57,958 nucleotides of DNA from an uncultured beta proteobacterium (GCA_903920695.1 CAIXNB010000113.1:1-57958); one strand, 5' to 3'; shown: positions 46,184-56,687, numbered from the stretch's first letter. A program made the numbers and translations. The notes: generated by a model from the sequence alone, not told the origin.

Positions 46184-46927
46184 TCAGGATCGGTCGGGAT
46201 GGGCACGCCGGTAACCACGGCCCGCCTTGACCCTGCTCTTGAGCTTCTTGCGCAGCAGGGCGGTGGCATCGTTCTCGTGTATCGGCTGCTCCCAGTTGCC
46301 GCTTTTTTGGTCGAAAATGTTGAGGTAGCCGCCCGGGTTCATGCCGAACGATTGAAGCGATTTGCCAGCGTAAGTGCGCCCGAGGAAATCATTGCGCCGG
46401 CCGTCCTGTTCACCGACGCTGAAATAGCTTGGCAGAACGAAGTTGGACACTTCGACGCCATCGATTGCGTAGTTTTCGGCCTGCACTGCATCGCACATCT
46501 CGAACAAGTGCAGGACATGGCGGCGTCGATCAATCGGGTGCACGCCCTCGACCAGCAGGTTGCACATCGGGTCGCCCACCAATTCCAGCGCTTCGTGCGA
46601 GAGTGTGATCGACCAGGCCTCTTTCATCTGCTGGCACAGGCCCAGGAAGACAAAGCCATAGGGAATGTCGCGGTAGTTTGCAAGGTGCCAACCGGTGGCG
46701 CCCAGGGCGTTAGCGCCGTCGAGCAGGTACAGCACAGCATCGCCGCGCATGTCGCTCAGGGTTTGCGTGCTCGGGTGCGTGCCGACCGGGCCTTCGAGGC
46801 GCAGGGTGGCGCCAAAACTCCAGTACGGTGCGAAGTCCTGTGCAATCTGGCGGTTGATGGCCCGGATGACCGGCTGCACCTGTTCGTCGCTGATGGCCCT
46901 GGCGTGGTTGATAACGGAGATGATCAT
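46184..46927 (-). CDS. Conserved protein of unknown function with HExxE-like motif
   Basis: 247 residues. The middle holds LSHEALELVGDPMCN, with an HExxE pattern, then HLFEMCDAVQAENYAIDG, FVLPSYFSV, and DFLGR, features I recall from a family of uncharacterised proteins annotated only as hypothetical. A metal site is possible, but no function is known. Cytoplasmic by lack of a signal. Located just upstream of the cyclase-ATPase protein, so they may work together. Confidence 0.8.
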   Translation of the reverse strand: MIISVINHARAISDEQVQPVIRAINRQIAQDFAPYWSFGATLRLEGPVGTHPSTQTLSDMRGDAVLYLLDGANALGATGWHLANYRDIPYGFVFLGLCQQMKEAWSITLSHEALELVGDPMCNLLVEGVHPIDRRRHVLHLFEMCDAVQAENYAIDGVEVSNFVLPSYFSVGEQDGRRNDFLGRTYAGKSLQSFGMNPGGYLNIFDQKSGNWEQPIHENDATALLRKKLKSRVKAGRGYRRAHPDRS

Positions 46928-47094
46928 GGCGCTTCAATCTCAAAAGTGACCGGGTTGCTGTCAGCATCAGTATGGCACTGTGAGTCTGCGCTGCGGACTA
47001 TGGTTTTCCCGGCTGCGGTGCGGTGACTGCATAAGATCGGGGTTGTGACGCTCCAATATTTTTTCCTGCCGGTGCCGCGACCAAGGCGTCGGCC

Positions 47095-48159
47095 ATGAAG
47101 GCCAGACCACTGGCGCTGCTGCTGGCCCTGGTGTTGCTGAGCCACTGGGCCGGCCTGTTGTGGCTGCGTGAGCAGGCGCCGCTGGGCAAACCCCTGGCCC
47201 TGATGCGCGATCCGCTGTTCACACGCATGATCACGCCAGCCGCCCCCAAGCCCGCAGCACGTCCTGCCAGGTTGGCGCCGGCGCGCGTGGCCGATCTGGC
47301 ACCGGCCGAAGTGCCTTCACCGCAGTCTGAGGCGCCATTGCCAGTGGCCAGCGAGCCCGCCTCGCCGGTGCCCGACGCTTTGCCACCGGCGCCGAACGCT
47401 GCCACGCCAGTCGAGCCGGTCGCAGCGCCGGTCGAAGCGGCTGCGCCGGCCACGGCCGAAGCCGGTCCGCCGCGCGACAGCTGGCCGGCCGACACCCGCG
47501 TGTCGTACCAGTTGAAAGGCTATTACCGCGGCGATATTTATGGCAGCGCCCGCGTGCAGTGGCAGCGCGAGCAAAGCCGTTACCAGATCCGGCTTGACCT
47601 GAATCTGGCCCTGGTGCTGCAGCTTTCCATGATCAGCCAGGGCGAGACCACCGACGCCGCTTTGGTGCCGCATGACTACGAGGAGCGCTTGCTCTGGAAT
47701 GTGCGGCGCCTGACGTTTGAAGGCGGCTACGCCCGCTTGCCCGATGGCCGGCGATTGGCGCAGGCGCAAGCGCAGGCGCTGCAGGACACGGCCAGCCAGT
47801 TTGTTGAACTTGGCCACCGCTTCTCCAGTGGCCGCGAGACCTTGCAAGTAGGCTCCGAGGTCCGCGTCTGGCTGGCCCGGCCGCAGGGCACGGCGCTGTG
47901 GACCTACGACGTGGTCGCCGAGGAAACGCTGCACACGCCCGGACTCGGGCCGGTGCAAGCCTTTCACCTGCGGCCGCGCCAGATTGAGAATCCGGCCGGT
48001 GTGATCACGGCCGAGATCTGGTTTGCGCCGAGCCTGCAGTACCTGCCGGTGCGGGTGCGCATTGCGCTGGGTGACGATAACTTTGTCGACCTGATGGTCG
48101 AGCGCATCGAGCAGGGCGCGTCCCCCGCCTACCCGGCGCGGGAGCCGGCGAAACCCTAA
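47095..48159 (+). CDS. DUF3108-domain envelope protein
   Basis: 354 residues: an N-terminal hydrophobic segment (5-23), a Pro/Ala-rich stretch to about residue 135, and a beta-rich C-terminal domain that fits DUF3108 (VSYQLKGYYRG..YGSA.V.W). Probably periplasmic. The family has no firm function. Start at ATG 47095 chosen for the membrane segment. Confidence 0.87.
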   Translation: MKARPLALLLALVLLSHWAGLLWLREQAPLGKPLALMRDPLFTRMITPAAPKPAARPARLAPARVADLAPAEVPSPQSEAPLPVASEPASPVPDALPPAPNAATPVEPVAAPVEAAAPATAEAGPPRDSWPADTRVSYQLKGYYRGDIYGSARVQWQREQSRYQIRLDLNLALVLQLSMISQGETTDAALVPHDYEERLLWNVRRLTFEGGYARLPDGRRLAQAQAQALQDTASQFVELGHRFSSGRETLQVGSEVRVWLARPQGTALWTYDVVAEETLHTPGLGPVQAFHLRPRQIENPAGVITAEIWFAPSLQYLPVRVRIALGDDNFVDLMVERIEQGASPAYPAREPAKP

Positions 48160-48196
48160 GCAGGGGCGATTGAACGGCGCCTAAAATGCCAGTCAA

Positions 48197-48835
48197 ATGC
48201 TACGTTACCTCACCATCCCCGTGACCGCCTTCCAGCAGAACTGCTCCATCCTCTGGTGCAGTGAGACGCTGCAGGCGGCTGTTATCGACCCCGGCGGCGA
48301 TCTTGACGTCCTGCTCGCGGAAATCAAACGCCAGGGCCTGACGCTGACGCAGATCTGGCTAACCCATGCTCACATTGACCATGCCGGCGGCACAGCCGAA
48401 CTGGCCGCGCGGCTCAAGCTGCCCATCGTCGGCCCGAACCCGGCTGATCAGTTCCTGATCGATGGTCTGGCCGGGCAGAGCAAGATGTTTGGTTTTCCGT
48501 CTGCCGGCGCATTCACGCCGACACGCTGGCTGTTCGATGGCGATGAGGTGATGGTTGGCCACTGCGCGCTCACCGTGCGCCATTGCCCTGGGCACACGCC
48601 CGGCCATGTGGTGTTTTACGCGCCCGAGATCGGGCGCGCCTTCGTGGGCGATGTGCTGTTTGCCGGCTCCGTCGGGCGCACCGACCTGCCGCAGGGCGAC
48701 CATGACACGCTGCTGGCCAGCATCATTGACCGTCTGTGGCCCATGGGTGACGCCACCGTATTCATCCCGGGCCATGGCCCCGAGAGCACCTTCGGGCGCG
48801 AGCGCAAGACCAATCCTTATGTGGGTGGCACTTGA
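48197..48835 (+). CDS. MBL-fold metallo-hydrolase (GloB/YcbL-like)
   Basis: 212 residues. Metal ligands THAHIDHAGG near residue 55, HCPGHTPGHV, and PGHGPESTFG are intact. This group includes glyoxalase II-like thioesterases and sulfur dioxygenase relatives; the exact substrate is unclear. It overlaps the next start as TTGA. Confidence 0.93.
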   Translation: MLRYLTIPVTAFQQNCSILWCSETLQAAVIDPGGDLDVLLAEIKRQGLTLTQIWLTHAHIDHAGGTAELAARLKLPIVGPNPADQFLIDGLAGQSKMFGFPSAGAFTPTRWLFDGDEVMVGHCALTVRHCPGHTPGHVVFYAPEIGRAFVGDVLFAGSVGRTDLPQGDHDTLLASIIDRLWPMGDATVFIPGHGPESTFGRERKTNPYVGGT

Positions 48836-50382
48836 CGCCAGCGCCGGACCCGCAGGCACGCCTGCTGAGACTGCAATCCACCGTCGTCGGTTTCTTCATC
48901 GCGCTGCCTTGGCTCAATCCGTATACCGCCGGACCGGCCCCGGCCGTCTTGCCCTGGCTCGTGACGTTGGCGAGCTTGGCCCTGGTCCTGTTGTGGGTCA
49001 AGTCGGTGCGCTTGGCCGACGTGGCGCCCGTGGCCTGGCTGGTGGCGGCCTTGCTCAGTGCGGTGATCGGGTTGCTACAGTATTTCGGCGCTGCGGCGGC
49101 GTTTGAACCCTGGGTCAACGTCACGGCGCTGGGCGAGGCCTTTGGCAACCTGCGCCAGCGCAACCAGTTCGCCACGCTGACCAACATCGGCCTGGCGTCC
49201 CTGTTGTGGTGGGTAGCACAGATGCAACTGCCAGCGGCTTTGCCGCTCGACGCCGCGCGCCTGAACCGGCAGGGCGCGTCGCCTGGCCTTGTGATGCTCT
49301 TGACGGCGCTGCTGGCGGCGGGCAATGCGGCCTCGTCCTCGCGTACCGGCTTGCTGGAGTTGATCTTGCTGGCGGCCCTGATTTTCATCTGGGGCCGCTG
49401 GCGCCAGAGTGGGCCCCGGCAGGTCATTTTGACGGCGCTGCTGGCTTACGCTGGCGCCGTGGTGTTGTTGCCGCTGCTGGGCGGCCTGGACCCGCGTGCC
49501 GCGGGCATGCTGGCGCGCTTGCACGAGGGCGACCCGGCCTGCAGCAGCCGCCTGACGCTGTGGTCCAACGTGCTGCACCTGATTGCGCAAAAGCCCTGGC
49601 TCGGCTGGGGCTGGGGTGAGCTTGGCTATGCGCACTTCATCACGCTTTATCCGGGAGCACGCTTTTGCGACATTCTGGACAACGCCCACAATCTGCCCCT
49701 GCACCTGGCCTTGGAGTTGGGGCTGCCGCTGGCTGTGCTGGTTTGCGCTAGCGCAGCCTGGGCGCTGTGGCGGAACCACGCCTGGCGCGAGCCGGACCGC
49801 ACGCGCCAACTGGCGTGGACGGTGCTTGCGCTGATCCTGTTGCACAGCATGCTCGAATACCCGCTGTGGTACGGGCCGTTTCAGGTGGCCGCTGGCCTGA
49901 GCCTGTGGCTGCTGTGGCGTTCCGGCGCGCGGCCGGCGCCGCGCTTGCCGGCTTACCTGGCGCCGCTGATGGCGCTGCTGTTGCTCGCCGCCTCGGGTTA
50001 CGCCGCGTGGGACTACCAGCGCATCAGTCAGATCTACCTGAGTCCGGCGCAGCGGTCCAAACCGTACCAGGAGGACACCCTGGCCAAGATCAGCGACTCA
50101 TGGCTGTTTGCCAACCAGGTGCGTTTTGCCCAACTCACCACCACGGCACTGACGCCAGACAATGCCGGCTCGGTTCATGAGCAGGCTGCGGCCCTGCTGC
50201 ATTTTTCACCCGAACCACGGGTGATTGAAATGTTGATCGAAAGCGCCGCACTACTGGGGCGCGAAGATGAAGTGCAGTTCTACCTGCTGCGCTACCAGGC
50301 GGCGTTTCGCGAAAACTACACACAATGGGCGCAGAAGATTGCGCCGGCCAGTGCCCGTGCTGCGGCCAGCGCGTCAGATTGA
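48832..50382 (+). CDS. PglL/Wzy-type O-oligosaccharyltransferase or O-antigen ligase
   Basis: 516 residues with about 12 membrane helices and a large periplasmic loop. The motifs FGNLRQRNQFAT and the loop containing NAHNLPLHLALELG match PglL_A/Wzy_C proteins, which attach lipid-linked glycans to proteins or lipid A. Start TTG 48832 overlaps the MBL stop. The C-terminal soluble tail is alpha-helical, like PglL_C. A glycan gene cluster is not present, so the target is open. Confidence 0.9.
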   Translation: MTPAPDPQARLLRLQSTVVGFFIALPWLNPYTAGPAPAVLPWLVTLASLALVLLWVKSVRLADVAPVAWLVAALLSAVIGLLQYFGAAAAFEPWVNVTALGEAFGNLRQRNQFATLTNIGLASLLWWVAQMQLPAALPLDAARLNRQGASPGLVMLLTALLAAGNAASSSRTGLLELILLAALIFIWGRWRQSGPRQVILTALLAYAGAVVLLPLLGGLDPRAAGMLARLHEGDPACSSRLTLWSNVLHLIAQKPWLGWGWGELGYAHFITLYPGARFCDILDNAHNLPLHLALELGLPLAVLVCASAAWALWRNHAWREPDRTRQLAWTVLALILLHSMLEYPLWYGPFQVAAGLSLWLLWRSGARPAPRLPAYLAPLMALLLLAASGYAAWDYQRISQIYLSPAQRSKPYQEDTLAKISDSWLFANQVRFAQLTTTALTPDNAGSVHEQAAALLHFSPEPRVIEMLIESAALLGREDEVQFYLLRYQAAFRENYTQWAQKIAPASARAAASASD

Positions 50383-50408
50383 ATCCGACGCGTTGTCGCC
50401 GTGCCGCA

Positions 50409-50651
50409 TCACCAGTTCCAATAGACCCAGCCACACAGTGCGATGCCCAGCGCGAACAGCAGCCAGGTCTGCGCCACCGCATAGGGATAGAGCATCAGGA
50501 CCAGACCGGTCCATTTCAGCGTCGGGTTGAGCGTCTTCCTGCCGCGTCGCCATGCCACGTAACCGGCGATGCCGAACAGGATCGCGCCCAACAGGTAGGC
50601 CGCAGTCGGCAGCACCAGCCCGAGGGACTCCAGTTGTTTGAGTTCATTCAT
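50409..50651 (-). CDS. Small three-helix membrane protein, function unknown
   Basis: 80 residues with hydrophobic segments at about 12-32, 46-60 and 60-78. A Trp/Tyr-rich C-terminus. No family recognised; the open frame has good codon character and a normal ATG. Confidence 0.75.
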   Translation of the reverse strand: MNELKQLESLGLVLPTAAYLLGAILFGIAGYVAWRRGRKTLNPTLKWTGLVLMLYPYAVAQTWLLFALGIALCGWVYWNW

Positions 50652-50908
50652 GGGCTCGATTGTCGGCGCCTGGCGCGCGGGGTGATCTTCAGATGGAGCG
50701 GGCGGACGTGCTGCGCCGGATGGGGGGAGAGCGACTTCGTGGTGCAGCGTGACGGGTCCGTGGGGGTAGACGTCGGAATGGCGAGCACGACGACGGTCCT
50801 ATCTCGCCCCACAAAACAACCACGACTGACATTGCTACTTCGTCGTCAGACACATACCGGCTGAACCGTTTTCCGATCTGACCTCTCTAAACCGGCGCTT
50901 GGCTACCG

Positions 50909-53662
50909 TCAGACCGACGTTACAAACGCCTCAAACTCATGGATCGGCAGCGGCTTGCTGAACAGATAGCCCTGATAGTTGTGGCAACCCAGACTGGCAA
51001 GAAAATCCCGCTGTGCTTCGGTCTCGACACCCTCGGCAATCACCTCCAGCCCCAGACTCTCAGCCAGCACCAACACCATTTTGGCGATGGCGGCGTCATT
51101 GGCGTCGGCGAGGATGTCGCTGACAAAACCCCGATCGATCTTGAGTTGGTCCAGCGGCAGCCGTTTGAGGTGAGAGAGTGATGAATAGCCGGTTCCAAAG
51201 TCATCAAGGGAGAAACCAACGCCTTTCGCCCTGAGGGCGGTCATCTTGAGAATCACCTCTTCAATGTTGCTTACTAGCAAGCTCTCGGTCAGTTCGAGCT
51301 TGAGATGCTGCGCCTTGGCGCCAGTGCGTGCCAGCGTGGCAAGTACTTGATCAACGAAGTCATCCTGGTGGAACTGGCGCGCACTGACGTTGACTGCGAT
51401 GCTCAGGTGTGCCATAGCGGGCTGACTGGCCCAAAGGGTCAGTTGCTTGCAGGCTGTCTCAAGCACCCAACTGCCGATCTGCAGGATCAGTCCGCTTGTT
51501 TCTGCCAGGGGGATGAATTCGGCCGGCAACACCATGCCGAGCCGTGGATCTTGCCAGCGCAGTAAAACTTCAACCCCTGTGATCTGGCCGTGGCCTGTAA
51601 CCTGGGCCTGGTAGTAAAGGAGCAATTGATTCTTCTGAACTGCGTCGCGCAAGCCGAACTCCATGGCGGCGCGGGTACTGACGGCAAGCTGCATCTTTGG
51701 TTCAAACAAACGCAAGGTATTGCGCCCGGTCGCCTTGGCCTGGTACATGGCGAGTTCGGCGCGTTTGAAGGGTTCAACGACAGCTTCTTGTTGCTCGCCA
51801 AGCAGGGTGATGCCAATGCTGGCGCTACTGTGATAGTTGTCACTGCCCAGCCGGTAGGTCTGATTCAAGGCAGCAAGGACTTTGGTGCCAATCGCTTGCG
51901 CCCTTGTTGCACCCTCTTCACGGCTCTGCCCCAGATGTTCCAGGAGCACGACAAATTCGTCACCGCCAGACCGGGCTACGGTGTCGCCCTGGCGTAGGCT
52001 GCCCAGAATAGTCTGGGCGACCTGTTGCAACAGCTGGTCGCTCTTTTGATAGCCGAGCGTGTCGTTAATGGTCTTGAAGTTATCCAGATCAACCAGCAAA
52101 AGCGCGCTTATGTGCTGGTCGCGCAGGCTGTCAAGCATGGCATCTTGCACCCGGTCGATAAGGAACCTGCGATTGGGCAATGCGGTCAAGGGGTCGTAAA
52201 AAGCCAATCTCTCGATCTCTGCTTCCGCTGCCTTGCGCGCGGTGATGTCGCGCAGAAACACGAAGAACTGCCCGCCGTCTACATTGCTGTACGTGGTGCT
52301 TACCTCGGCGTTCCATAGCGATCCGTCCTTGCGACGATGCACCGATTCAAACTGGTCGCTACCCCTGGCGATGATGAGGCGAATGTGCTCAGCGGACTCA
52401 ACGCGAGTTTCCAGAGTCCCCAAGCCGCCGATATGCTTGCCGAGCAGCTCTTCGCGGCTATAACCAGACAATTGACTGTAGCGAGGGTTGGTATCGAGCA
52501 CCCGACCTTGGACATCAAGGGACAGGTAGCCGTCAAGGGTTGTTGATAACACGCTTTGGTGGGCTTCGTTGCGCCGGGATAAAAGCCGCTCGCGCGAGTT
52601 TGCCTGAGAAATAAGTCTCAGCAGATACCAGCCCAACAGGAGGGACAGAAGCAGGAAGGCGGACGCCAGACCCAGCGTCACAGAGATTTCGCTGTACCAA
52701 TCGGCAAGATAGTCATCGCTGGCCAAGCCCACCAGAACCATCATCGGCGCTGAACCGAGGCGTCGGAAAGTGATGGTACGTTTCACGTCGTCGGTGTTGA
52801 CCTTGGCGTAGTAGGTTGATTCGGATACGCCAGAATCTGCAAGTTGCTGAAGTTCCTGGGATACCTTGTTGTCACCTACCACGCCACCTGCTCGATTGGC
52901 CATTGGCGGATAGCGCGCAATCAGACCCAGATCGGCGTCGCGCAAGACCAGCGCGTCTCTCGGCAGGATGCTGAACCGGGCCAGCATTTTGCTGAAATAC
53001 TCCTGCACAACTGCTGCGTGAACGACGCCAGCAAAGCTACCGTCAGGATGGTTGAATCGTCTGGCAAGGACGATGACATAACGATTAAGAACCCGGCTCA
53101 ATAGCGGCTTTGAAACTTGCACGGTCGCGCCGCTATGGTCGCGGCAATTGACAAAGTAGTCTCTGTCAGCGAAATTGACAGGCAGCAACTTGCTCAGTCC
53201 CTTGCCAATGATGAACAGTCCGGATGCATTGGACACCCGGAAGGCTTCAACTTGCGGCAAACGCTGCTCGTGGCGGGTCAGAACCGCAAGCGTTTGGGCT
53301 TCATCAATCCCATTTCCGGCGAGTTGGCGCTCCAATTCATCGGCCAGCACCCGCAGCGTCAGGTCGATATTATGAACACTGCTTGATACTTCCTGAGCCA
53401 CTGCGCTTGCCATATTCTGGGACAGTGTCTGGGCACGCAGTTCGTATTGCTGTCGGCTTTCGTGCAGCGAATATCCGGACAGGGCGAACACCAGAAGATT
53501 GCTGCAGATCAGGCCAGCAATCACAAAGCTACGCATTGACCACGACGTCCTCATACTGTTGATCCGACGCCATGCGGCCCTCGGCGTTCCTGCAGGAAGC
53601 CACTCGGAGCCGTCAATGCACAGCTTATCGACATTTTTGTTATTCTCATCGTGGTGGTTCAT
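50909..53662 (-). CDS. Membrane PAS-GGDEF-EAL cyclic-di-GMP protein with double-Cache-like sensor
   Basis: About 917 residues if ATG 53662 is used; ATG 53554 begins closer to the first membrane helix and is a good alternative. Sensor region between two helices resembles dCache. Then PAS (DGYLSLD...RDITARKAAEAE), GGDEF (SGGDEF motif intact), and EAL (EVLLRW in place of EALLRW, DDFGTGYSSL, and ETEAQRDFL present). Both activities look possible. It overlaps a truncated GGDEF fragment upstream. Confidence 0.94.
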   Translation of the reverse strand: MNHHDENNKNVDKLCIDGSEWLPAGTPRAAWRRINSMRTSWSMRSFVIAGLICSNLLVFALSGYSLHESRQQYELRAQTLSQNMASAVAQEVSSSVHNIDLTLRVLADELERQLAGNGIDEAQTLAVLTRHEQRLPQVEAFRVSNASGLFIIGKGLSKLLPVNFADRDYFVNCRDHSGATVQVSKPLLSRVLNRYVIVLARRFNHPDGSFAGVVHAAVVQEYFSKMLARFSILPRDALVLRDADLGLIARYPPMANRAGGVVGDNKVSQELQQLADSGVSESTYYAKVNTDDVKRTITFRRLGSAPMMVLVGLASDDYLADWYSEISVTLGLASAFLLLSLLLGWYLLRLISQANSRERLLSRRNEAHQSVLSTTLDGYLSLDVQGRVLDTNPRYSQLSGYSREELLGKHIGGLGTLETRVESAEHIRLIIARGSDQFESVHRRKDGSLWNAEVSTTYSNVDGGQFFVFLRDITARKAAEAEIERLAFYDPLTALPNRRFLIDRVQDAMLDSLRDQHISALLLVDLDNFKTINDTLGYQKSDQLLQQVAQTILGSLRQGDTVARSGGDEFVVLLEHLGQSREEGATRAQAIGTKVLAALNQTYRLGSDNYHSSASIGITLLGEQQEAVVEPFKRAELAMYQAKATGRNTLRLFEPKMQLAVSTRAAMEFGLRDAVQKNQLLLYYQAQVTGHGQITGVEVLLRWQDPRLGMVLPAEFIPLAETSGLILQIGSWVLETACKQLTLWASQPAMAHLSIAVNVSARQFHQDDFVDQVLATLARTGAKAQHLKLELTESLLVSNIEEVILKMTALRAKGVGFSLDDFGTGYSSLSHLKRLPLDQLKIDRGFVSDILADANDAAIAKMVLVLAESLGLEVIAEGVETEAQRDFLASLGCHNYQGYLFSKPLPIHEFEAFVTSV

Positions 53663-54263
53663 GACGAGGAATCTTCGCCATGAAACTAACCCTATTTCGC
53701 CCGGCATCCTTGGCCTGGTACATCGCGGCATCGGCCCATTTGAGGAGGCTTTCCGGGTCTTGATGGTGCTTGTTGAAGACTACCGCGCCGATACTGGCTG
53801 TGCAGCGATGCACGACCGTGGTATTTGCCTGTCCCGCATGCCTGACGCCCAGAACGTAGGGCTGCGCCAGCCGGGTGCGTATCTTTTCTGAAACGATTCT
53901 GGCGTCAGACGTGGATTCGCCTTCATCCCCAGCCAGATCGCTCAGCAGCACTACAAATTCGTCACCGCCAAAGCGGCACACCGTATCGTTGTCACGCACG
54001 CGTCCGGTCAGGCGCCCGGCAACTTCCATCAGCAACAGATCACCAACGTCATGCCCGAGCTGGTCGTTCAGGGGTTTGAAATTGTCCAGGTCAATGAATA
54101 TAAGTGCAGCATGGCGACCGCTGCGTTTGGCGGCGATCTGCGTCGTACCGGTATTTGTGTCGTTGGACGGCTCAACGGCCATTCCTTTGAGGCGCTTGCC
54201 CCGGAATTCTTCACTTAGCGTCAATCCAAGCACTGTGCTTACTCCCACTTCTTCCAATTGCAA
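53646..54263 (-). pseudogene. Truncated GGDEF-domain fragment
   Basis: 205 residues. It has FIDLDNFKPLND, FGGDEFVVLLSDL and a normal end, but lacks the D-x-LT-x-LPNR start of the GGDEF domain and any sensor domain. The N-terminus is unrelated-looking. Probably the remains of a diguanylate cyclase gene; an active short protein is less likely. Its 3' end overlaps the PAS-GGDEF-EAL gene by about 17 bases. Confidence 0.7.
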
Positions 54264-54737
54264 CTTGGCTCCAGATGATTCAGCACTATCGGGTTACTGG
54301 ATTGAGGGGTAAATCCTCAACTCGTCAGTGATCGGTCGCAACCAAGAGACAAACAACCACAAACCCAGCGACTATTACTTTCCCACCTGTCCGCGCCGAT
54401 TGAATATTGACTCACCCTGTCGATCCAATCTTGATCCGGGACGCGGAGTTGCTTCTTGAATTGGCAACTGTGGATGAGTGTACCCAAGACTTGCATCTTA
54501 CCGATGCAGTTTATGCGTGGGCGAAATCGAAATTTGGCCAAGCCGCGAGGCCCTGTGGGTTATATGACCGCTTACCAAGCGTTTGACCAGCAGTTTGAGA
54601 ATGCCTGCGGCGTGTTTGGCGCCATCGATGCGGCTGGGACGCAGGTAGGCACTAGCCGGCATTCTTGGCCTTGGGCCTGCATTGAGCCGGAACAGCGCAA
54701 GACCTACGACGACCAGCTTGGCTGTTGGCTGTGGGAG
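54264..54737. other. 474 bp region without a supported gene
   Basis: Short open frames exist on both strands but none has a ribosome site plus recognisable motif. The codon pattern of the plus-strand frame from about 54430 to 54750 looks somewhat coding, so this may be remnant sequence. Confidence 0.35.
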
Positions 54738-55994
54738 TCAGTGCTCGCCTAAGCGGATGTTTGGTGGAATCCTGAACCGCGACGGATGGGCAAAGCTGAG
54801 GTTCAGCAGTGTCTGGGCGGCGACGATGTGAAAGCTTTGCGCCCAGGCCAGCGGCGTATTGTGTCCCGGCTTGCCACCAACATACATCTCCGGAACTGCG
54901 CCATCGGGCGTCATATTGCGTTCGAGCCGGCTGAAATAGTCGAGCGCCCTGGCGAAGAAATGCTGGCGCTCTTCCCAACTGAAGTGAACCGGCTGGCGGG
55001 CGATGTCGAAGTCGCTGCCGGACTCGGCCATCTTGCCGTAGCAAATTGCCAGCCAGGCGAGGCCAAGTGGCCACTGCGCCGGTCCTTCGCTACCCGGTTG
55101 CATACCCTTGCCGCAATAGACGTCGCCGTGGTAGCGCGTAACGCCGTTGGCCCCCAAGAGATGGCGTTCGATCTGGTCCAACAAGGTCTTCTTGGTCTCA
55201 TGGTCAACGATGTTGTACGGCCAAATCAGGCTCAGCTGTGCAAGATCGTAAGGCCGGCTGGGCGATTCTCGCGGGAGCAGCCTTGACAGCGCACCATAAC
55301 CTTCGGCAATCATGCGCTCGCTGACGGGAACGAAGTGCGAGATCGGTATCTTTTGCCTGTACTTGTAGTCGTAATGACCCTGATCGAACCACATCATCAG
55401 TCCGCCGAGCACCGCGCCGTAGCTGCTCGAATGCTCCTCCGGCCCTTCCTCCCAGACGCCGAAGTCGGCCTCGAATCCCATATTGAAGATGTAGTTTCGG
55501 ATGTTTCCCATCAGATAGTAGTCCTCGGTCGTGAAGCGGAAACCAAAGCCTTTCTTCATGAGGTCGCCAAGCTTGTACATGAACAGGCCGAACACGTCCA
55601 ACTGATGGTGGCCCCATTCATCCGTGATGGTTTCGAGCGTGGTCGGATGAACGCGCGCGGGCATGAACAGACCGCGCTGATGCAACAGATGCGGCTTGAT
55701 GATGGAAGCCTGCACGAACTTCATGTGGTGCCTTTTGAAGATCTCCAGCACTAGGCGGAAACTCTCCACCATCTTGTCGTAGCAGCCGAGATACTCGTTC
55801 GCGTAAGTGGCATACATAATGTCTCGAATCCAGTACACGTTGTACGCGTCGCCGGCGCTGTCTTCGGCGCTGTAGGGGCTGGCGACATAGCCGCCATTGG
55901 GTCGGCGCATTCGCTCCAAGTTGAGATAGGAGACTTTGATCCGCTCTTCCAATGCAAGCTGATGAAAATCTTGCTCATGCGTGGGTCTGTACAT
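54738..55994 (-). CDS. GH15-like glycosidase ((alpha/alpha)6 fold)
   Basis: 418 residues from ATG 55992-55994, with GAGGG upstream. YVASPYS, NVYWIRDIMYATYA, FGVWEEGPEEHSSS (general acid Glu near residue 203), and PEMYVGG...PLAWAQSFH (second Glu) match GH15 and phosphorylase-kinase alpha-type domains. No signal peptide, so cytoplasmic; likely acts on glucans or oligosaccharides. No starch-binding domain. A broken ROK sugar kinase lies on the other side of a gap, hinting at a lost sugar gene set. Confidence 0.88.
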   Translation of the reverse strand: MYRPTHEQDFHQLALEERIKVSYLNLERMRRPNGGYVASPYSAEDSAGDAYNVYWIRDIMYATYANEYLGCYDKMVESFRLVLEIFKRHHMKFVQASIIKPHLLHQRGLFMPARVHPTTLETITDEWGHHQLDVFGLFMYKLGDLMKKGFGFRFTTEDYYLMGNIRNYIFNMGFEADFGVWEEGPEEHSSSYGAVLGGLMMWFDQGHYDYKYRQKIPISHFVPVSERMIAEGYGALSRLLPRESPSRPYDLAQLSLIWPYNIVDHETKKTLLDQIERHLLGANGVTRYHGDVYCGKGMQPGSEGPAQWPLGLAWLAICYGKMAESGSDFDIARQPVHFSWEERQHFFARALDYFSRLERNMTPDGAVPEMYVGGKPGHNTPLAWAQSFHIVAAQTLLNLSFAHPSRFRIPPNIRLGEH

Positions 55995-56687
55995 TTGGCG
56001 AGCCCTCAATTTCTTGTGTTTGGCGTGACTTGAACTTTCAGTCGAATGGATTCAATGTCCCGGCCTCTTGAGCGCAAATGTGATTCAAGCGCGGGGCACA
56101 ATCTGAAGAATCTTTGACGGATAGCCTTCGGTCCTGGGTATTACATTCACGGTATCCATAATGTCAATTGTGAGACATTGAGTGTCACTGAGCCTTTTGA
56201 TCGAAATGCGCTGTGACTCAATATTTAACAGATGGTCCTCCTTACAGTCTAATGTACATACAAAGATCCAAGCTGGCACTGTACCGATGCTGCTCAGACA
56301 TCGCTGCACAAGTGCCAGCCAACCGAAAAGTCTAACTATCGACCCTGGAGACAGCTTCCGAGTTTCTGGCCTCGGCCGCTTGGTGTTATCAGGCGTTCGC
56401 GCTCGGCAGAGCCAAACCGTTGATCAAATGTCGCATGTTGCCTGCACTGACCATCAATCGATTCGGATCGCTGGCCCATCATCCAGAATTCGAGCATCAG
56501 CCAGTTGCCAAGATTGACGTCTTTGAGGTTGATCTACTGGCCATCGGCGTTCACACAATGGCTGCCCTACGCGCGCAGCATCGACGTCTCGGCAGCGGCA
56601 CTGCTGCGGTATTCAGTCACTGCAAACAACTGGACCAACAAAAACACGATACGCCACATGCCTTTCTCCAAAAGCAGGTTGGAATAA
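55995..56687. other. 693 bp region without a supported gene
   Basis: Several short open frames, none with a convincing start or motif. It separates the glycosidase from the broken ROK kinase. Lower coding character than the surroundings suggests decayed DNA. Confidence 0.4.
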
